Assembly (NCBI GenBank): GCA_965223115.1
Contig: OZ244982.1
Span: forward strand, 868,001 to 932,000
DNA: 64,000 nucleotides
DNA from: CBDCUI01 sp965223115
Lineage (GTDB): Bacteria > Pseudomonadota > Gammaproteobacteria > UBA4575
Direction: 5' to 3'
The notes under the pieces were generated by a model. The model saw only the letters and a program-made list of their open reading frames with translations, ran no database searches and was not told where the DNA came from. How positions within the stretch are numbered: position 1 is the first letter of the stretch; each line of letters starts with the position of its first letter. This document shows positions 63,945-64,000 of this stretch, piece by piece. A program made the position numbers and the translations under genes.

Positions 63945-64000
63945 CTAATTTAGAGGGGAAAGCTGTACAGGCTCACGCCATTGAATTTCTTTATGTAGAT
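63945..64000 (-). CDS. Possible C-terminus of an upstream minus-strand gene
   Basis: A frame open to the right edge ends here with a TAG; the last codons read HKEIQWREPVQLSPLN. The composition is protein-like and the stop lies 15 bases before the OmpA-type start, as in an operon. DUF4398 genes often precede such OmpA lipoproteins. Only ~18 codons are visible, so this is a weak call. Confidence 0.3.
   Translation of the reverse strand, partial: LHKEIQWREPVQLSPLN

Noticed and set aside
1..64000. CRISPR arrays, tRNA/rRNA genes, insertion sequences, prophage or integrase genes
   Set aside because: Looked for regular repeats, T-loop-like sequences, transposase and integrase motifs and terminal repeats; none supported.

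Overview
The window looks like a low-GC (roughly 37-39% by eye) gammaproteobacterial chromosome segment. The evidence is gene order: the lolC-lolD / DUF2062 / comEC / exbB-exbD / msbA-lpxK-ycaR-kdsB block, nudJ-mnmA-hflD, clpS-clpA next to a convergent infA, fabD-fabG-acpP-fabF-pabC-mltG-tmk-holB-pilZ, and sucA-sucB-lpd are all arrangements familiar from Pseudomonas-like and enteric gammaproteobacteria. The organism makes LPS (lpxK, msbA, kdsB), probably has type IV pili or a relic of them (pilZ, comEC), and has a TCA cycle (acnA, fumC, sucAB-lpd) and beta-oxidation (fadIJ). I see no tRNA, rRNA, CRISPR array, transposase, integrase or prophage.

Layout. 1-9.5 kb: lipoprotein sorting, DNA uptake and lipid A/Kdo genes, ending with the Nudix gene nudF. 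9.6-11.0 kb: a minus-strand pair encoding a secretin-like mini-protein and a PLD-like protein. 11.3-15.7 kb: a four-gene Gld-type ABC export cluster. 15.7-20.3 kb: purB, fumC and a GGDEF-EAL protein. 20.3-24.6 kb: a sparse, AT-rich stretch with large intergenic regions, holding a stand-alone EF-Ts N-terminal domain protein, an SfnG-like dimethyl sulfone monooxygenase, its probable FMN reductase, and an FNR/ANR regulator that keeps its cluster cysteines. Several palindromes lie between these genes. 24.6-30.6 kb: an EamA transporter, acnA, hflD, mnmA and nudJ, all on the minus strand. 30.9-33.8 kb: clpS-clpA and infA. 33.9-41.3 kb: the fatty acid synthesis and replication operon. 41.4-47.4 kb: 2-oxoglutarate dehydrogenase and slyD. 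47.5-49.9 kb: ytoQ-like, DUF389 and sulfotransferase genes. 50-54.5 kb: a four-gene minus-strand system of retropepsin-like protease, inactive transglutaminase with a membrane domain, RimK-like ATP-grasp ligase and exported aspartoacylase-like zinc hydrolase. 54.8-57 kb: small envelope proteins and an RRM protein. 57.2-64 kb: fadJ, fadI, an aminotransferase, bioA and an OmpA-type lipoprotein.

Two regions deserve most attention. The first is the ATP-grasp/retropepsin/transglutaminase-like/zinc hydrolase cluster, which reads as a peptide-bond-making and peptide-bond-cutting envelope pathway with unknown substrate. The second is the 20.3-24.6 kb stretch, where a sulfone-oxidising flavin system, an oxygen-sensing regulator, paired TGTTT-N7-AAACA dyads, an FNR-like box and a mini EF-Ts occur together. 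Several intergenic regions also hold long inverted repeats that could be leader or 3' UTR structures, the best being a 15-bp stem directly before the sucA ribosome binding site. All function calls are from reading the sequence; no database search or folding program was run.
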